This document shows positions 35,941-49,325 of a stretch of 64,000 nt of DNA, one piece after another. The notes under the pieces are model-generated. The model did not search any database, had not been told where the DNA came from, and saw only the letters and a list, made by a program, of their open reading frames with translations. Location of the stretch: positions 64,262,395-64,326,394 of the forward strand of contig JAZBQD010000014.1 in the NCBI GenBank assembly GCA_036583965.1, read 5' to 3'. A program made the translations under genes and the position numbers. How positions within the stretch are numbered: the first letter of the stretch is position 1; each line of letters begins with the position of its first letter. The DNA comes from Prunella strophiata (lineage: Eukaryota; Chordata; Aves; Passeriformes; Prunellidae).

Positions 35941-38401
35941 GCTAGCCAGGGCCCTGAGTGGCACCCAGAGGGACAGAGGACTGGCAACATGCCTCAAACA
36001 AGAAATATGTATTTTGTTGAGGGGGAAGGTGGAGCAATCCTTCAGAGAGAGAATATGACACTGTCAGCTGAGATCAACAGAACTGTGATAATTTATCCAC
36101 TAAAATATATTTTTCTATCACAGTTTTTCACACTTTAAAGGAGAAAGCTGTCAGTTTATTTTTTGAAAGCAGAGGTGTTTAGCCTAGCTTTTAATATTGG
36201 TCCTATAAGGCTTTCTAAAAAAAAGGTTTGAAGCAAAATTGGCAGTATTTCAATTAACTTGAGTTTGGAATATCTGAAAATAATGCAGTGTTTTTTTTCA
36301 TGGCAGCCTACAAAAGTGTCCTTACTCTTGACATGAATATATCAAAACAATAGCAATGGTCTTAGCTTCATATAAAATATCATATGTTGCTACTTATAAA
36401 TAAGTGGGCAAAAGTAGGCTCTGATGTGATTCACACTGATTCTTTAATTTAAGGATATTGCATCTTTGGAAGGAGAGATACACTATGCATATAAATTTTG
36501 AGGGAAAGAAGCTATATTTGCTGACACTGCTGCTCTAGCCCACAATTTCTCAATATGTCTGAGGAGATGGTGCTCTGCAGCAAACACTGTGAAGCCAAGC
36601 AATTGTGGAAGCCCACAACAAATGCATCTCTGTAGTGCAGGTATCAGAAGGGAATATTTCCCCTCAATGGAATTATTTATTGTTCTGTTCCAGGTGGCTT
36701 TCACAGGTAATATGTCAGGATTCTGACAAGTTGAAAAGTACATGGGTAATTTATAACACCAAACGTATTGTAGCTTGGAAGGTCAAAGCCATATAAATTG
36801 AGAAAATAAAGAAACAGTCTTGAAGAAAATAACATTCGCTCTTTCGTGTTAAAAATAAAAAAAAAAAAAAAGAGAAAAGGGCTTAAAGGTTATTTCACCA
36901 AATCCTCTGTTATTTCAAATAACCATGTAATGAAGATCTCACAAATTGACCTTTCTTACCTTAAGAAAATTAAATATTCTTTTCCTCCTGTAAAATGTAA
37001 TGGAACTTAGTTCAAAAAACTAATCGAATCACAATAAAAAAATTTAATACTTAGAGCTCTTCTAATTTTTGCAAAAAAATTTACACTTGACATGTTTACT
37101 CTTGTACAGGCATTGCCCACTAATAATCCTGGGCATTTTTGCATTTTTTTTTTTTTTTTGAGTGTTTTTCATGTTTCTTCAACTATTATAATCACTTTCA
37201 GCTGTTTGTTTTGTTCTGTTTTGTTTGGTGGTTTTGCTTATTTTGTTTTCATTTTTTCATTTTTATTTAAAAAACAAGAGCTCTTTGAGCCTTGGGTCCA
37301 CACAGGTCTGCAGATGTACTAGTAGTGATTGAAAAGTTCTTCCCCACCTCCATAGAAAGTACAACTCATTCTCCTCCCAAATATTTTTAAGCCAGTTGGT
37401 ATGCAATTGCTCTGATCTCAGTCTTTCAGTCCTTTATTGCACCCTTCTAAACCAAGAGCAAGAGGCAACACAGTTCTGCTGACTTGCAGAGTCAGTAATT
37501 GTTCAATCAAAATTAATGCAGAGACAGAAACTTTCCTTCTTTTGATACATATCCAGCATTTCAAGGTGTTTGCTGGGAGAGAGGTGGTTTGGATGGGATT
37601 CTGAGGAAAGGCCATTTAAGGCATTGGTAAGGCCTGAATTCCTGAAAAATGGAGACAACGTTCTTGAAAATACAACAGCTACAGTCCTGGCAACAAGAGA
37701 AATTCCTGCAGATGCCATTTTTGTGCTCATTTAAATGGAATGGATGTTCTGCAAGGCTCACTTTGCCCCTGATCCGGGAGCTAAATGCATTGTCAGACAA
37801 GATAGGAACCTGACAACAGCAGTGACAGATTTATTCCATTTATTATGTCAGTTGTTACACTTTGGCAGCTTTCCCATTCTCAAATTATCTTCAGGATACA
37901 AAATAACTATGGTGAGAGAGAGTAGTTTGTCTTCAGTATGGATTATGGAGCTGAAATTTTTCACAGTCATTCTGAGATGGATTTGTTTGTCCACTGCACT
38001 GATGCTTATACTCTTCTTTCTTTATTAAGACCAAGAACTTGCACATGTGGAGCTTAAGTCCATTTCCCCTTGACAGCTTTACATTTCCATGGGGACTGAA
38101 ACCATACCTTTATCTTCAGCCCTTAATGGTGCTGTCTGTTGCCTCACTTTAGGGAAAATAGTTTCCAAAGTGACTTTGGAATCAAGCAGCCAGGCAAACA
38201 GCCAGTTGACAGCTAGTCAAACATTCAACCCTGTGTGTGCTGAGATAGACACCAGGGCAAAATTTGGCTTCTTGGGTTGTAACATGAATTAGTCCTGCCA
38301 TGTGATTCGACTGCTAGATCTATGAAACTAGTTTATAGCAAGTTGTATTTGTGGTCCTCTGGAAGGAAGTTCTGAAATCCCACCAGTCTGCTGGACAAAC
38401 C
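35941..38401. other. unique noncoding DNA, no gene seen
   Basis: No gene is recognised. The segment contains an A15 run at 36857-36871 and a T16 run at 37144-37159, followed by TTTTG-like degenerate sequence to about 37260. Open frames reach only 97 codons (37735-38028 plus). At 35959-35974, TGGCACCCAGAGGGAC vaguely resembles a retroviral primer-binding site, but no proper LTR end precedes it, so I do not call one. Confidence 0.55.
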
Positions 38402-39110
38402 TGAAATGAAAAAGGATCTGTGACTATGCAACTGTACCATAGTGGGTGTCCCTAGGTGGGAAATGGGGATGTGTATTCTATTGCCCATCTGTTAGAGGTG
38501 GAGCACTTATCTTCTGTTCATTGGGGAGTTTTCTTTATCTCTTCCACAACCAATCCTCCCTCTGGGAAATATCTTCTGTTCATGGCCATTGAGTGTCCCT
38601 GCATGGCTGATAAAATTCCATCATCCCACTGGGAGATGCTCTGCCCACGGGGAGGAGCCAAGCATTCTTACCTGGATAGAATCTGAGACTTAGAACACCA
38701 CAGCAGCCTTTGCCCACTGCATTCACAGAGGGAGACCAGGCCCATCTACAGCACCCCTGGATCTTCAGAGGAAAACTCCACCCTTCTCCAGGATTCCTGC
38801 TCCAACAGAACCACCCCTGGCACTGCAGGAGGGCTGCAGCCACCATGGAATGGGACTGCCACCAACACCCTGACCAACAGGGTGTCTGGTCTACTCTGAC
38901 TCTGTCAGTGTTGTTTTGTATTACTGCTTTTTTATTTTATTTTAATTTTCTTCCCTAATAAAGAACTGTTATTCCTACTCCTATATCTTTGCCTGAGAGC
39001 CCCCCTTAATTTCAAAATTACAACAATTCAGAAGGAGGGGGTTTACATTTTCCATTTCAGAGGAGGCTCCTGCTTTCCTTAGCAAACACCTGTCTTTTCA
39101 AACCAAGATA
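38402..39110 (+). mobile_element. ERVL-type endogenous retrovirus LTR (solo)
   Basis: This is a plus-strand LTR with a polyadenylation signal (AATAAA, 38957-38962). After it come CTCCTATATCTTTGCCTGAG, then GGAGGGGGTTTACATTTTCC, then GAGGCTCCTGC, and finally TGTCTTTTCAAACCAAGATA. I recognise this 3' half as typical of abundant songbird ERVL-class LTRs, where the end is usually AAGACA; here the final bases have decayed. The 5' boundary is uncertain (TG at 38402, or about 38434). No primer-binding site or coding remnant follows, so it is most likely a solo LTR. Frames of 76-88 codons on both strands inside it (38456-38958) are not genes. Confidence 0.7.
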
Positions 39111-41276
39111 CTGGGGTATTTGCCAGTGCAATCTGCACACTGTGGCACAGATATAAACTCAGCCATGGTGCTGCTTCCTCCAAGGGGTGCCTGTGTGGGC
39201 AGTTGCAAATTCAAAGCTGAAGAGAAATATGGCCAAGTGCTGCCATTGCTGCCTGGTATTTAAAGGAAAACATTTGCCATTAAGTTCTCTTGCAGATAAT
39301 GGTAAGCTGACATTTGAGGTACAAACTCCCTTTTTCAGGCCTTCTTGAGCAAAGGGCAGGGAAAAGTGAGAAATGGAGACTACTGATATTGTGAAATTCA
39401 TGTAACACATCCTGCCTTGCCTGCATACTATGGCATGGTCCTCACTCTGAGACCCACACTTTATCTCCTGGTAAGAGAAGTCAATGCCAGCTGCAGTGAA
39501 ATTGGGTTGCAGCTGTCATGGCAACTTTCACTCAGAATTCTGCATTGTGCCATTGTAACTGCTATAGGGGATTTTCTTCTGTTTATTATTTTCTCCCTTG
39601 CATGCTGCATTTCCATCATTTTATACCCTTGCATAAAGCAGTGTGGAGATATATTACAAACTAATGAGTGGTGGCAGTATTAATAGTGAATCCTTATCTA
39701 ATGTTTTCTTTTTAAAAATTATTTATAATTATTAGACAGCATGTAAGTTGTGACTGAGCATAGACCATATGGCACTGTTTGTTCTGAATAGGTAAGTAGT
39801 TGATTCCTTTCTGAAGTATTAAAAATGTAAAATCAGTATTAAATTTTTTTTCTTCAAGATCTTCTTAATATGTGCATTTTCCATGTTTCTGCCAGAAAGA
39901 GTTTTCAGAATAATCAAAAATAACAGGAGAAAATAAGCAATGAAAAATTCTTTAAAATATTCAGTTCTACTTGAATTTACTTTGCAGTGTCAACAACCTT
40001 GCCCAATTATGAAATATTTCAAATTATAAAATTCAAAGAGAAAAAAAAATGTGTGTTAAAAATTAATCATAACTTCTCTTTCTGTAGATGACTATGGAAA
40101 CACAGATTGACATAACCCAGTTGAAAAAATTCTAGAAATACAATTTAAATTTGATAGAGAATGATTTCCATATCATAGGTTCTTTTCAAATAAACACGTA
40201 TCCTACAGTAACAGTATTTAAAATTCCAGATGGATTAAAAATCCTCCCCTCACACCCTTGACCTTTCATTTGTGCACTCACACACATGACTTTTTTTAAC
40301 AAGGTTGTTTCACAAAACTGAACAGAATTTCCCTTATGCCCCAACCCCCACCACACACCCCCATCCTCGGTTTCAAGTTAGTTTTATAAAGCCAGTCCAG
40401 CCCTGTCTTCACTCCTCTCTGAGTCTGGGGACTTCTCATGCCTCCCATCCCACTCCTCCCCATGTCAGTTTCTCTCACACACTATCAGTTTTATCTATTT
40501 TGTTTTTCCATACGTGGCAGTCTGCTCTGTGGATAAATTAGCAGAAATTGATTTTAGACTCCCCTTGATATCAGTAAAGAGGGGTTGCAGCTGAAAGGGA
40601 ATTTTTTCCATAAGATCCCCAAGGCTCAGAAAAATCCATTTTTATCTGGCTGTCAGACATGCTCCAGTTCTACTACCCCCAGACATCAATACCTCAAACA
40701 CCTTGCTAAAGAAAAGCCTCCCCTTTAGTGCCATGAAATTCAGTTCCTGTTGGGTAGAAGGGTGTGGCTCTGGGTGTCTTCCAGTTATCCTCCTTTTGTT
40801 CTCCTAATTTTATGTGATTGGCAGCATCTTCACAGCCTGGTAAGAGCACACTGAACCAATATGAAGGAAAGTGTAAAGTAAGCTTGTGTTTTGTTAAGGG
40901 ACAGAACTTTGATTTTCCATTTTTTGTTCTTATAAATTGGGAATGATTTTAAAATAATGAAATAGTTATTTAAGCTACAAAAAGCTAGATTCCTTGTAGT
41001 GTTTCTCTTCAGATGGACAGCAGAAATATAGACCCATGCCAGTGAAGTGCAATTCTCTGCACTTCTTTTTCTGCTTTAATTCCTTTGTTTCCTTTTGCCC
41101 AGGCCAAACACTGCACATGAAGCTGGATGATGAAAAAGGTGCAGTTACACTAATCCTTCACTTTCTCAGCTTTCTTCACCTTGGACCTAGAAGCTATTTG
41201 AGAATAGAGTTGGGCTCTGTGTACACACAGCTCACCCCATAGCATTTTGAATGACACTTTCTCATCCAAACATCTC
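39111..41276. other. unique noncoding DNA, no gene seen
   Basis: The sequence is AT-rich with no recognised gene or element. A pyrimidine-rich patch at 40330-40490 carries overlapping frames on both strands, caused by C/T-rich composition. Frames do not exceed 88 codons (39417-39683). Confidence 0.6.
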
Positions 41277-41588
41277 CTCAGAGGAGGCTGTGGCTGCTCC
41301 CAGCCACCTAGCAATAGAACAAGAGGAAATGGCTTCAAGTTTCACCAGGGGAGGTTCAGATTGGATAATAAGAAAAATTTATTCACTGAAAGAGTGACTA
41401 AACATTGGAACAAGCTGCCCAGGGAAGGGGTAGAATCACCATCATTGGAATTGTTTAAAAAACAAGTAGAGGTGGCAATTTGCCATATGTTTCAGTGGAC
41501 TATGGTGGTATTTGGTCAAAGGCTTGGACCTGATCATGCTGGAGGTCTTTTCCAACCTTAATATTTCTATGATTCTATAATTCCATGA
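41277..41588 (+). mobile_element. CR1 LINE 3' end, with ORF2 C-terminal remnant
   Basis: This is the best preserved transposable element in the window: the 3' end of a CR1 non-LTR retrotransposon, 5'-truncated. One frame (from 41247) keeps the end of the CR1 ORF2 reverse transcriptase polyprotein, including the family-typical string HWNKLPREGVESPSLELFKK beginning near 41403. The 3' untranslated part follows, with CTGGAGGTCTTTTCCAACCT and then decayed copies of the ATTCTATGATTCT end repeat to about 41588. No catalytic region remains, so it is inactive. The open frame of about 104 codons is this remnant and not a host gene. Confidence 0.95.
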
Positions 41589-44500
41589 ATGATGCTATTA
41601 CTGAAAAATCACACCAATTATTTTGGCATTTTGGGCCAATACCAAAGGTTCAGAGGACAGTAGGAGTAGCTAAGATGAGAGACCTGTGAGCTGTCCGTTG
41701 GCATAGGCAAAGTGTGGTAAACAATGCAGATTTAAAATAAGGTTTTATTTTACTTATGCTGTAATAATTCTCAGCTCCTCTGGGAGGAGCTTGTGTGCAA
41801 GGTACAGACCAGAATTTCAGTAGGAAAATATCTCCTCTGCATCATCTGTGTTTAGTACAACATTCAAACTCACATAATTCTTAATAGCTTAAAAGCATCC
41901 ATTTGGCAAAGTGAGCATCCAGTTCATCCAATTTTAAGCAACATGTAGTAGACTTCTAAATTCCAAGATTTAGCCAGGAAAGCACAAATCCTGTGGTACT
42001 GAAAGAGCAGACCAGAGGTATGCTTGCGCAGCTGACAGCCACTGACTTAAGAAAAAATTGATCTGGAGAAATCAGAAATTTGCAGTGGAGGTATAGTCTA
42101 TTATGTTCCCCAAAAATGCAGATTGTAAATAATTCTGGTTTTAATATGCCCAAAATATTTTTAAAAATAAGGAAAATAATGCTATGTTATGTTATTAATA
42201 TGAACTTAAGTGATTTGCATGAGCATTTTAATTTTTATGTGTAAGGAGAAAGCTTAAGCATACAGTCACTAATCAAATGTTTTTATTCATACAACCACAT
42301 TTTAAAAACCTCAAAACATTAACTTCTTCTATATAGAAAAACAGTCACATCTTTCAATCAAAATGATTGCTAAAAATAATTTTTCAAGTATGACAGAAGA
42401 AATACTTGAAAAATTGTTCTCCCAGTCTGGCAGTATGTGGTGTCCAAGAGAGCTGACTCATAAAGCAAAAGCTTTTAACTGAAAGTTTGAAGGAAAACAG
42501 TTTTATTTAATTCAGCACTTTTCCATGGAAACTTCATTGTCCCCTGACCCTGTTGTCAGCAAACAGATTTGCTGAAACTTTTTAGAGAAATTCAGCCTGA
42601 GGCAGACACCTGGTGTTCAAATTGCAAGTGTCCAGTTACAGTTTGGACAGGTAACATGACGGAAGATAGAATTTTAAAGTAGAAAACATAGGGCAAATTG
42701 TTAAACTGTGTTACTGGCACTGACTGTAATCTGCAAATAGTTAAACTTCAGGAACTCAAAAGTGTGTAACAGGGGTCTTTATTTATCATTAATTCATGAT
42801 TGGTAAAATCTGTGCCTTCAAATGGCTGATCTCAGCGTTAATTTTTAATCATCAAATCAAAGGGAACAGGCCAAAGAGCTGGATCACTACTGTCTGACTG
42901 TCATTCACTAGCAAATCTGAACAATTTTTGGTGTTTTGCTGAGGCATCAATAGTTTCAGAATGTCAACATTTTGAATATTCCAGATGCTGGCTTGCACAG
43001 AAAACTCATTATACTTTTCCCTACTAATACTTATTTCCATACAAGGCATTTCACTGTCAGATGCTGAACTCCCTTGAAGAATTATGAATGAAGACAAAGA
43101 GCTGTGAAATGTGAAGCTGCTGTTAATGCTGCAGAAGTTAGAGAAATTATATGTTGGAAGGTTCATGGCAAAACTTCATGCCATGGGAAGGATAGAGTTC
43201 GTGTCATCTCATATGTATTAAAATGTTAACTGTGCCAGTTCTCTGCTGTTCAAGAAAGGTGCTCAAGTTATGAATATTTCTCTTTTTCTTTTTTTTTTTT
43301 TTTTAATTTGATTATATATGTTTTCTAAACTGTGTGTTCAGTGGCTAAAACTTGTGTTCTTTAAAAGGGCCCAATGTGTGCTGAAAAGCTTGAATGGAGC
43401 TTACAGTAGGAAGGTAAGGCTTTGACTGGCCAGAATGAAAGTCAAGGAAAAAACCCAAACCCCAACTAAATCCCCATGTAAAGATGGAGAATTCCAAGAA
43501 TTATACCCTAGAAATCTATCTTCTGTTCTAAAGATAATTACAATGATTTTCTCCCCTTGTTTTTCCTTCCTTTTTTTTTTTTTTTTTTCCCCATTCTTTA
43601 AACTTTGCTTATAGACTAAATACATTTTTATGTCTGCAGTATACTGGAGTTTGTTGCAAGGGCTAGAATCCAAACTCTGTCTCCCAGATAAATGTTTGAT
43701 GTAGATTTGGATGTACTTGGTCTAATCCACAGGAGTTTGAGTTTGTTGAACTGTCATGGCACAGACACTGATTTTGGCAAGGAACAGAAAGTCTTTACTG
43801 CTTTTCACTGACAATGAGAAGGCTTTTCTCACTTCATGATCAGTACTCCAAACACAGAAATGTACCTAAGTCACTAATGTGCCTTTCGATAACTCACTCA
43901 AAAAAGAATTGTTGTCACTCAAGAATCTCATTCAAAACCTGTGGAAATTAACAGAAAAGCTTCTTCTGACTCAACTTGAATCCTGATCCAACATCAACAT
44001 AAGTTAATGGGCCAGCTCATCCAAGTGAGTGTTACAGGATCAGACCTTGTAGGAGTATTTATTCTTTGTTATAAATGCAGTGTAAATAGATCTGGTTTTG
44101 ATGTCTTACAAGAAGAATGAAGGCAGTAAAAGGAATATTTTTAAGTCTTACAAAAAATGTAGAAGCGAACATAGAAAATGCCATAGAAAATTCAAAACTT
44201 GATTACATCCTGCCCAAATGCAACCTAATTCCTATTAAGAAACAGTTTGTTTCCAACAAATAGACAAACCCTTATTTGTGAAATAGTTGTTACTTATTCA
44301 TACGTTTAAAAAAATCTCAGCTTCATTAACTTTGCCTTTATTTGAATTCATTTGTATTTGCTCTTATCCTGTTGCTCTGGCTTCACAGGTAATTTTTATT
44401 TAAAGCATTCTCTACAGTCAGGAATTATTGCTGGATTTGTACTATTTAGGGCAAGAGGGACATCCTGCCTATAGATCTAAAATATTGAAATGTTCTTCCT

Positions 44501-45836
44501 GCTCAGAGTGAGCAGGAACTGAAATTTAACACAAATCAGGACTGATTCCCAGTAAGAGGTTTGTAAGCATCCAGTGTGATCCAGGCAGATCTCTCAGTGC
44601 TGCCAGTGACACCTCAGCAGACCTGCTGCTAGGTAAGAAATGCAGGATTTGCATAGGAAATCATGGAGGGAATGGTTGCCAGGTTTGGTGGGAGAGAAAA
44701 GAGAGGGGAGAAACTCTCTGCCAAGTGCAGATCCACACCATATTTTGCTGCAGAGGATGTGCTGTGCAAGCAGTTGTTATAAGCACAAAAGCGTCCAAAT
44801 TTGTCAGTAAAGGAGAAAATTTTCATTAACAGGCATGCACTGAGCTCATTTTGCATCTGGAGCCTATCAGGTTTCACACGAAAGTTATGTGTCATATTTA
44901 ACCTTCAAGCAGTGACTGATCTTCATAGCTGAAATCCCAGGGGACAGGCTTGTGAAAGATGACAGCATGAAAGTCAATAGTCCAGCTTTTCTTTAAAATA
45001 CCTTTTAGTGGGAAATAATTCCACTAGACAAGTTAAACTAGTCTCAATTAAATCATTGGAAACCTGGAAAACCAGATACCTTGCTGGTTTTAAACATCAG
45101 CTACATTATTCTAATTTAGCTAGGAGTAATGGGATAATGTTTGTCCATAGAAGAGACTACACAATGCCATGATCCAAAGAATAATGAAACACAAAAACGT
45201 GTTGTTTGTAGATTATGCTACCTCAAGCCTACAAATGAATCACCATATTCTGAAGTTAAGTCTGTCTTCTTGTCTAACAGAAAATATATATATTGTTGTG
45301 AAAAATGCAGAACTTAATCCAGAGTGTCTTCCTTGGAAAGAAAACGTGAGGATTCATGACTAAAAATAGTGATGACATAAAGTGACAGAACACAGAAATC
45401 CATAGTGTTGAAAATGATGCAAATGATGAGTGCTCCATAGTGACACTTGGCAAAAGTCAATGGAACTGTTTCAGAACTTGAAATTGAGCATTTCTTTACC
45501 CACAGAAGTACAGGAGCTCTTATAAAAAATCCCGTCTCACCTGTTTCCTTCAATCACAGCAGAATGGATCCAAAGTCCAAACCTCTCAACCCTGTGTGTG
45601 CTTCCAGAAGAGAGTCCCAAGTGCAGGTACAAGTGCCATATATAAAGTCCTTTTCAGACACATAGGAATAGTTGCAGATGGATTAACCTATTTTGTTAAA
45701 GACAGCCCGATGATTTGTATGTTAACCCATCCTTGGATCTTCCTTCTTAAATATGTGTGGACATAACTGTTTTAAATGATTAAACAATTAATTAATTAAA
45801 CAATTTTAGTTAAACACTAAAGACCTGGCTTTAGAG
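41589..45836. other. unique noncoding DNA, no gene seen
   Basis: No gene is assigned. The most protein-like item is a 104-codon minus-strand frame at 42852-43166. Read on that strand it has TTTCTCTAACTTCTGCAG, a plausible splice acceptor, near its beginning, but its product is not recognised. T runs lie at 43289-43304 and 43571-43588. The second explains the lysine-rich frame at 43401-43673. Confidence 0.55.
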
Positions 45837-45971
45837 TCTTCTCTTCTTTTCTCTTCTTTTCTCTTCTTTTCTCTTCTTTTCTCTTCTTTTCTCTTCTTTT
45901 CTCTTCTCTTCTCTTCTCTTCTCTTCTCTTCTCTTCTCTTCTCTTCTCTTCTCTTCTCTTCTCTTCTCTTC
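45837..45971. repeat. 134-bp polypyrimidine array, CTCTTCTTTT then CTCTT
   Basis: The plus strand is C and T only throughout. Six units of CTCTTCTTTT (45841-45900) are followed by fourteen units of CTCTT (45901-45970). The minus-strand frame 45806-46063 encodes arginine/glutamate/lysine repeats and is an artefact. Long polypurine-polypyrimidine mirror repeats of this kind can form intramolecular triplex (H-DNA); that is general knowledge and not shown here. Confidence 0.97.
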
Positions 45972-48900
45972 GTTTGAATACACAATATGTAATTTATCAA
46001 ATTTTTCAGTATTAGAAACAAATTCAAGAGTGAAGCATAAAAGCTACAGGGATAGAAAGTCAAACTGTATGACAGACTGCCAGATTGTGAAAAGTTGATG
46101 TCCTGTGTTTCAAGGCAGAAAGCTAATGTCCCTTTTATACAGCGAAATTAAATAATGTTTTCATTTTAGATTTTTAAACTTATTTCCCCATTAAGATTCT
46201 TAATAATGAATGAACTTTCAGGTTATGAAATATTAATTCATTAAATAAGGATATCTAGAGTCTGAAAGCTTCACTTTTGATCTTGCTCTCTGGGCATAGC
46301 TTTCCTGTTTTTCTAAATCTGCTACCATAATAAAAAAGATCATCTGCATTTTTTTTTCATACCTTCTTGTGTTTATTGAAGCAAGGGAATCATTCAAGTT
46401 GTACATGCTTTGGATCACATACTAAGCATATAATGTTTTGTGAACAAGAAAAATGCAGTGTTATGGTAGTGTTTAGAATATGGCAGGTGCATCATTTTGA
46501 TTTGAAAAAAACCCCAGTTGCTTTTTTCTGGCACTTAACATTGAACCATGGGCAGAATATGATGTTCTAATAACTGACCTTCATATTAAAATTATTAATG
46601 TTGAATCTCAATAATTTACCTGAATACATAGTGATTTTTCTATTCTATTTCTTCTCCAGTCCTTGGATGCTTGAGTGCAATCAGACAGGATATGACCACA
46701 TTCTAAGAAACAAGATGTCCTTCAAAGTGATCATGGCCATTGGTTAAAGGAATGTCAGAGAGGTGGATATTTATGCAAAAAAAATATTCAAAAAGGAGAA
46801 AATTGTTTGGGAAATGCAGCCAAAATATAAGAGTTTGGATGGAGAACTTGTAAGGATTTGGGCTCATACTGATAAAGGATTAAACATCACTGTGGTGCCA
46901 CTGTAGGTTCCTGGCTTATTGTGAAACATTTTTGCTATTTCACTTAAGCATTTGTATATGTTATACACTGAACAGAAAGAGTTCTGCATTGGTACAGTCA
47001 ATATTGTGAGCAAGAAACACCTGAGCCACCCCCCAGGACATGCTGTAGAAAACCAGTCAACACTTCTGTGTGTGCATTGCTTTTTATAGTCATACAAGAG
47101 GTGTGTGTTAGACTTTTCAAACAAATCAGTGACCTCTACAAACTTACATAATAGTCTTATATTTTTCCAGCTTAAATCTTTTCCATCCTGAGAAACTCTA
47201 CTAACAGCAGGTAAAAGCCAAAGCCTAAAGATTATTTCTTGGAGTGGGACAGTTCTGCTGAGAATCTCACTAAGTTAAAACATAAGAAGTCATAACAGAG
47301 AGGCTGAATTCAGAATTCCCTCTCTGAGGAGAGATGTGAACACTAAGATGCTATTAATAAACTCTGTGTTAAAGCAACACCAGACAAAGCATAGAAATGG
47401 TTGTATTGAGCATTAGATTCCCTTCCCTGGGACATGTCCTAACCACTTGGACTTAAGAGCCTCTATTCCACCCAAGCTGCATATTAGGGCTGTAAGTGGC
47501 TGGATCTCATCCCTAACCTGAGGATATAATGTTATTAGCTCAAGCCTGTTGCCTTGAGTTCTCTGCCAGATCCCTCTCCTCTCCCATTCCAAACACACGA
47601 ACGACACGTGTGTGCTCTGCACTTTGGCAGCAATCTCAGCCTGAGGCTGAGCCAGGAACACAAACTGTGCTTGAGACACCTACCTCCTCATGCCACTGGT
47701 TACCTGGCTCCTGGCCAGCTGGGATAGGGCCACAAAGCTCTTGAGGTGGCTGTGGGGAGCAAAGGATCCCACCTCAGTGCAAGGGCGTTCAGGTTTGGTG
47801 TCAACTCTAAAGTGTAAAAGTCCCATTGTAATTAACAACAAAACTTCCATTGAGTCAATAAGATTAAAATTACCCATGCAACACCATGGAGTAATAGACA
47901 AGAATCCATCAGCCTGGGCTTTGAATTGTTGCTGTATCACTTTTAATGCAGTGGTTCAAGGCTGATGGGCATAAATTAGACTTTTGTTTGTGTGGTGCGT
48001 TTTGAAAGATGCCTTAAAAATGCAGGATAAATTCTTCCTCCTCCTAATGCATCACAAATGCTAATCTCAATTTTTATGCACTTTATTAATAACAGTAATC
48101 TGTTGAATGGGCAAAGCAAAAAATGGGACAAAAACTAGAAAAGATGAAGGTATGTGAAAAGTTGCTTTACTCTGTTTCATCAGCTTCATTTATACAGTTG
48201 TCCTTGGGCCTAATTCAATGCAGAGAAGTGATGTAATATTGCTAGATGGCTGTAAACCTCAGGGAAATCCTCTATTAAGAGAATGATGGCTCTGTAGGGA
48301 ATATCAGGCTTTATTGTTACTCTATTTCTTAGAACACCGTGTTCTTGAAGTCCCGAACAGCATCAGTGTGCAGGACTTTATTCACTAAATCATGATTGGC
48401 TAGATAACTTGTTTATTCTTTACAGACATGCACTATAATAGTCTCTTTAATTTCCATTTCAGGAGAATTATTTTTCTGCTTCAGAATTAGTCCAGTGGAA
48501 AAGGATAAACATTTCCAAAGGCTTGAACCTTGAGGGAGAAGACACAGAATCAGGGCTTCTGCAATCGATATCGACAGCGCAGCCCTAGCCTGCAAGACAA
48601 ACAAGTTTAAGAGCCTCTCTAGACCAATTCAGGGGACAGAAGGGCAAATTTTTATTTCTAAAATGGTAATTCAGACAAAAAAAAAGATATTTTATATTTT
48701 CATTTTCTGCATCCCAGGCTAGTGCCTCACACTTTGAAATACAGGAACTTCATATGCCTTCACAACAATCTTTTGAAAAACAGATTTTACTTTTAAAATT
48801 GCAGGTATTCTTACATGTCAAATATTTTTTTCACATCTAAATAAAAGATTTGATAATAACTTTGTACAGCACTCAAATTTTTTGTGCATTTCCGTTAATC

Positions 48901-49078
48901 CAGATATTTATTTACTGTGGACAGCTTTATAGTACAATACGTAATGTGTAAATGTAATGTTTATTAACAGACCTAGGCCAAAATATTTCAGACTTTTAGT
49001 GTCAAATATCAGAGATGTCCACCATTTCAATTCACAGCTTTACAGTTTGATATCCAATGAGGCATTGATCAGAATAGA
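45972..49078. other. unique noncoding DNA, no gene seen
   Basis: No gene or mobile element is recognised. A GC-richer patch at 47410-47800 carries overlapping 71-91 codon frames on both strands. It contains several CpGs (near 47597-47608), unusual for this window. Another small CpG-containing spot lies at 48563-48582. Neither shows a coding or regulatory signature I can name. Confidence 0.55.
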
Positions 49079-49325
49079 AATACATAAGGAGGCCTAAAAG
49101 AAAGATGGACAAAGACTTTTTACAAGGTCGTCAAATGACAGGACAAGGAGGACTGGCTTTAAACTGAGAGAGGGTAGGTTTAGATGAGATGTTAGGATGA
49201 AATTCTTTATTGTGAGGATGATGAGGCCCTGGCACAGGTTGCCCAGAAAGTTGTGGATACCCCATATCTGGAAGTTTCAAGGCCAGGCTGGACAGGCCTT
49301 GGAGCCACCTGGTCTAGTGGGAGGA
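49079..49325 (+). mobile_element. CR1 LINE fragment lacking its extreme 3' end
   Basis: This is a plus-strand CR1 piece. Landmarks in family order are GGAGGCCTAAAAGAAAGATG, GACTTTTTACAAGG, TGGCTTTAAACTGAGAGAGG, GGATGAAATTCTTTATTGTG, GGCACAGGTTGCCCAGAAAG and GGTCTAGTGGGAGG. Similarity stops abruptly after about 49325, where the family would continue with GTGTCCCTGCCCATGGC. CR1 normally loses its 5' part and keeps its 3' end, so the break reflects a later deletion or insertion. Overlapping frames at 49197-49642 partly derive from this element. Confidence 0.9.

Noticed and set aside
35959..35974. Primer-binding site of a lysine-tRNA type retrovirus
   Set aside because: It needs a two-base gap to match, and the preceding bases do not form an LTR end.
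35357..35997. Three long minus-strand open frames (164, 177 and 201 codons)
   Set aside because: All come from the 12-unit minisatellite, which lacks stop codons in all three minus-strand frames.
41247..41561. A 104-codon plus-strand gene
   Set aside because: It is the C-terminal remnant of CR1 ORF2 plus the 3' untranslated region of the element.
45806..46063. Charged arginine/glutamate/lysine repeat protein on the minus strand
   Set aside because: It is a translation of the polypyrimidine array.
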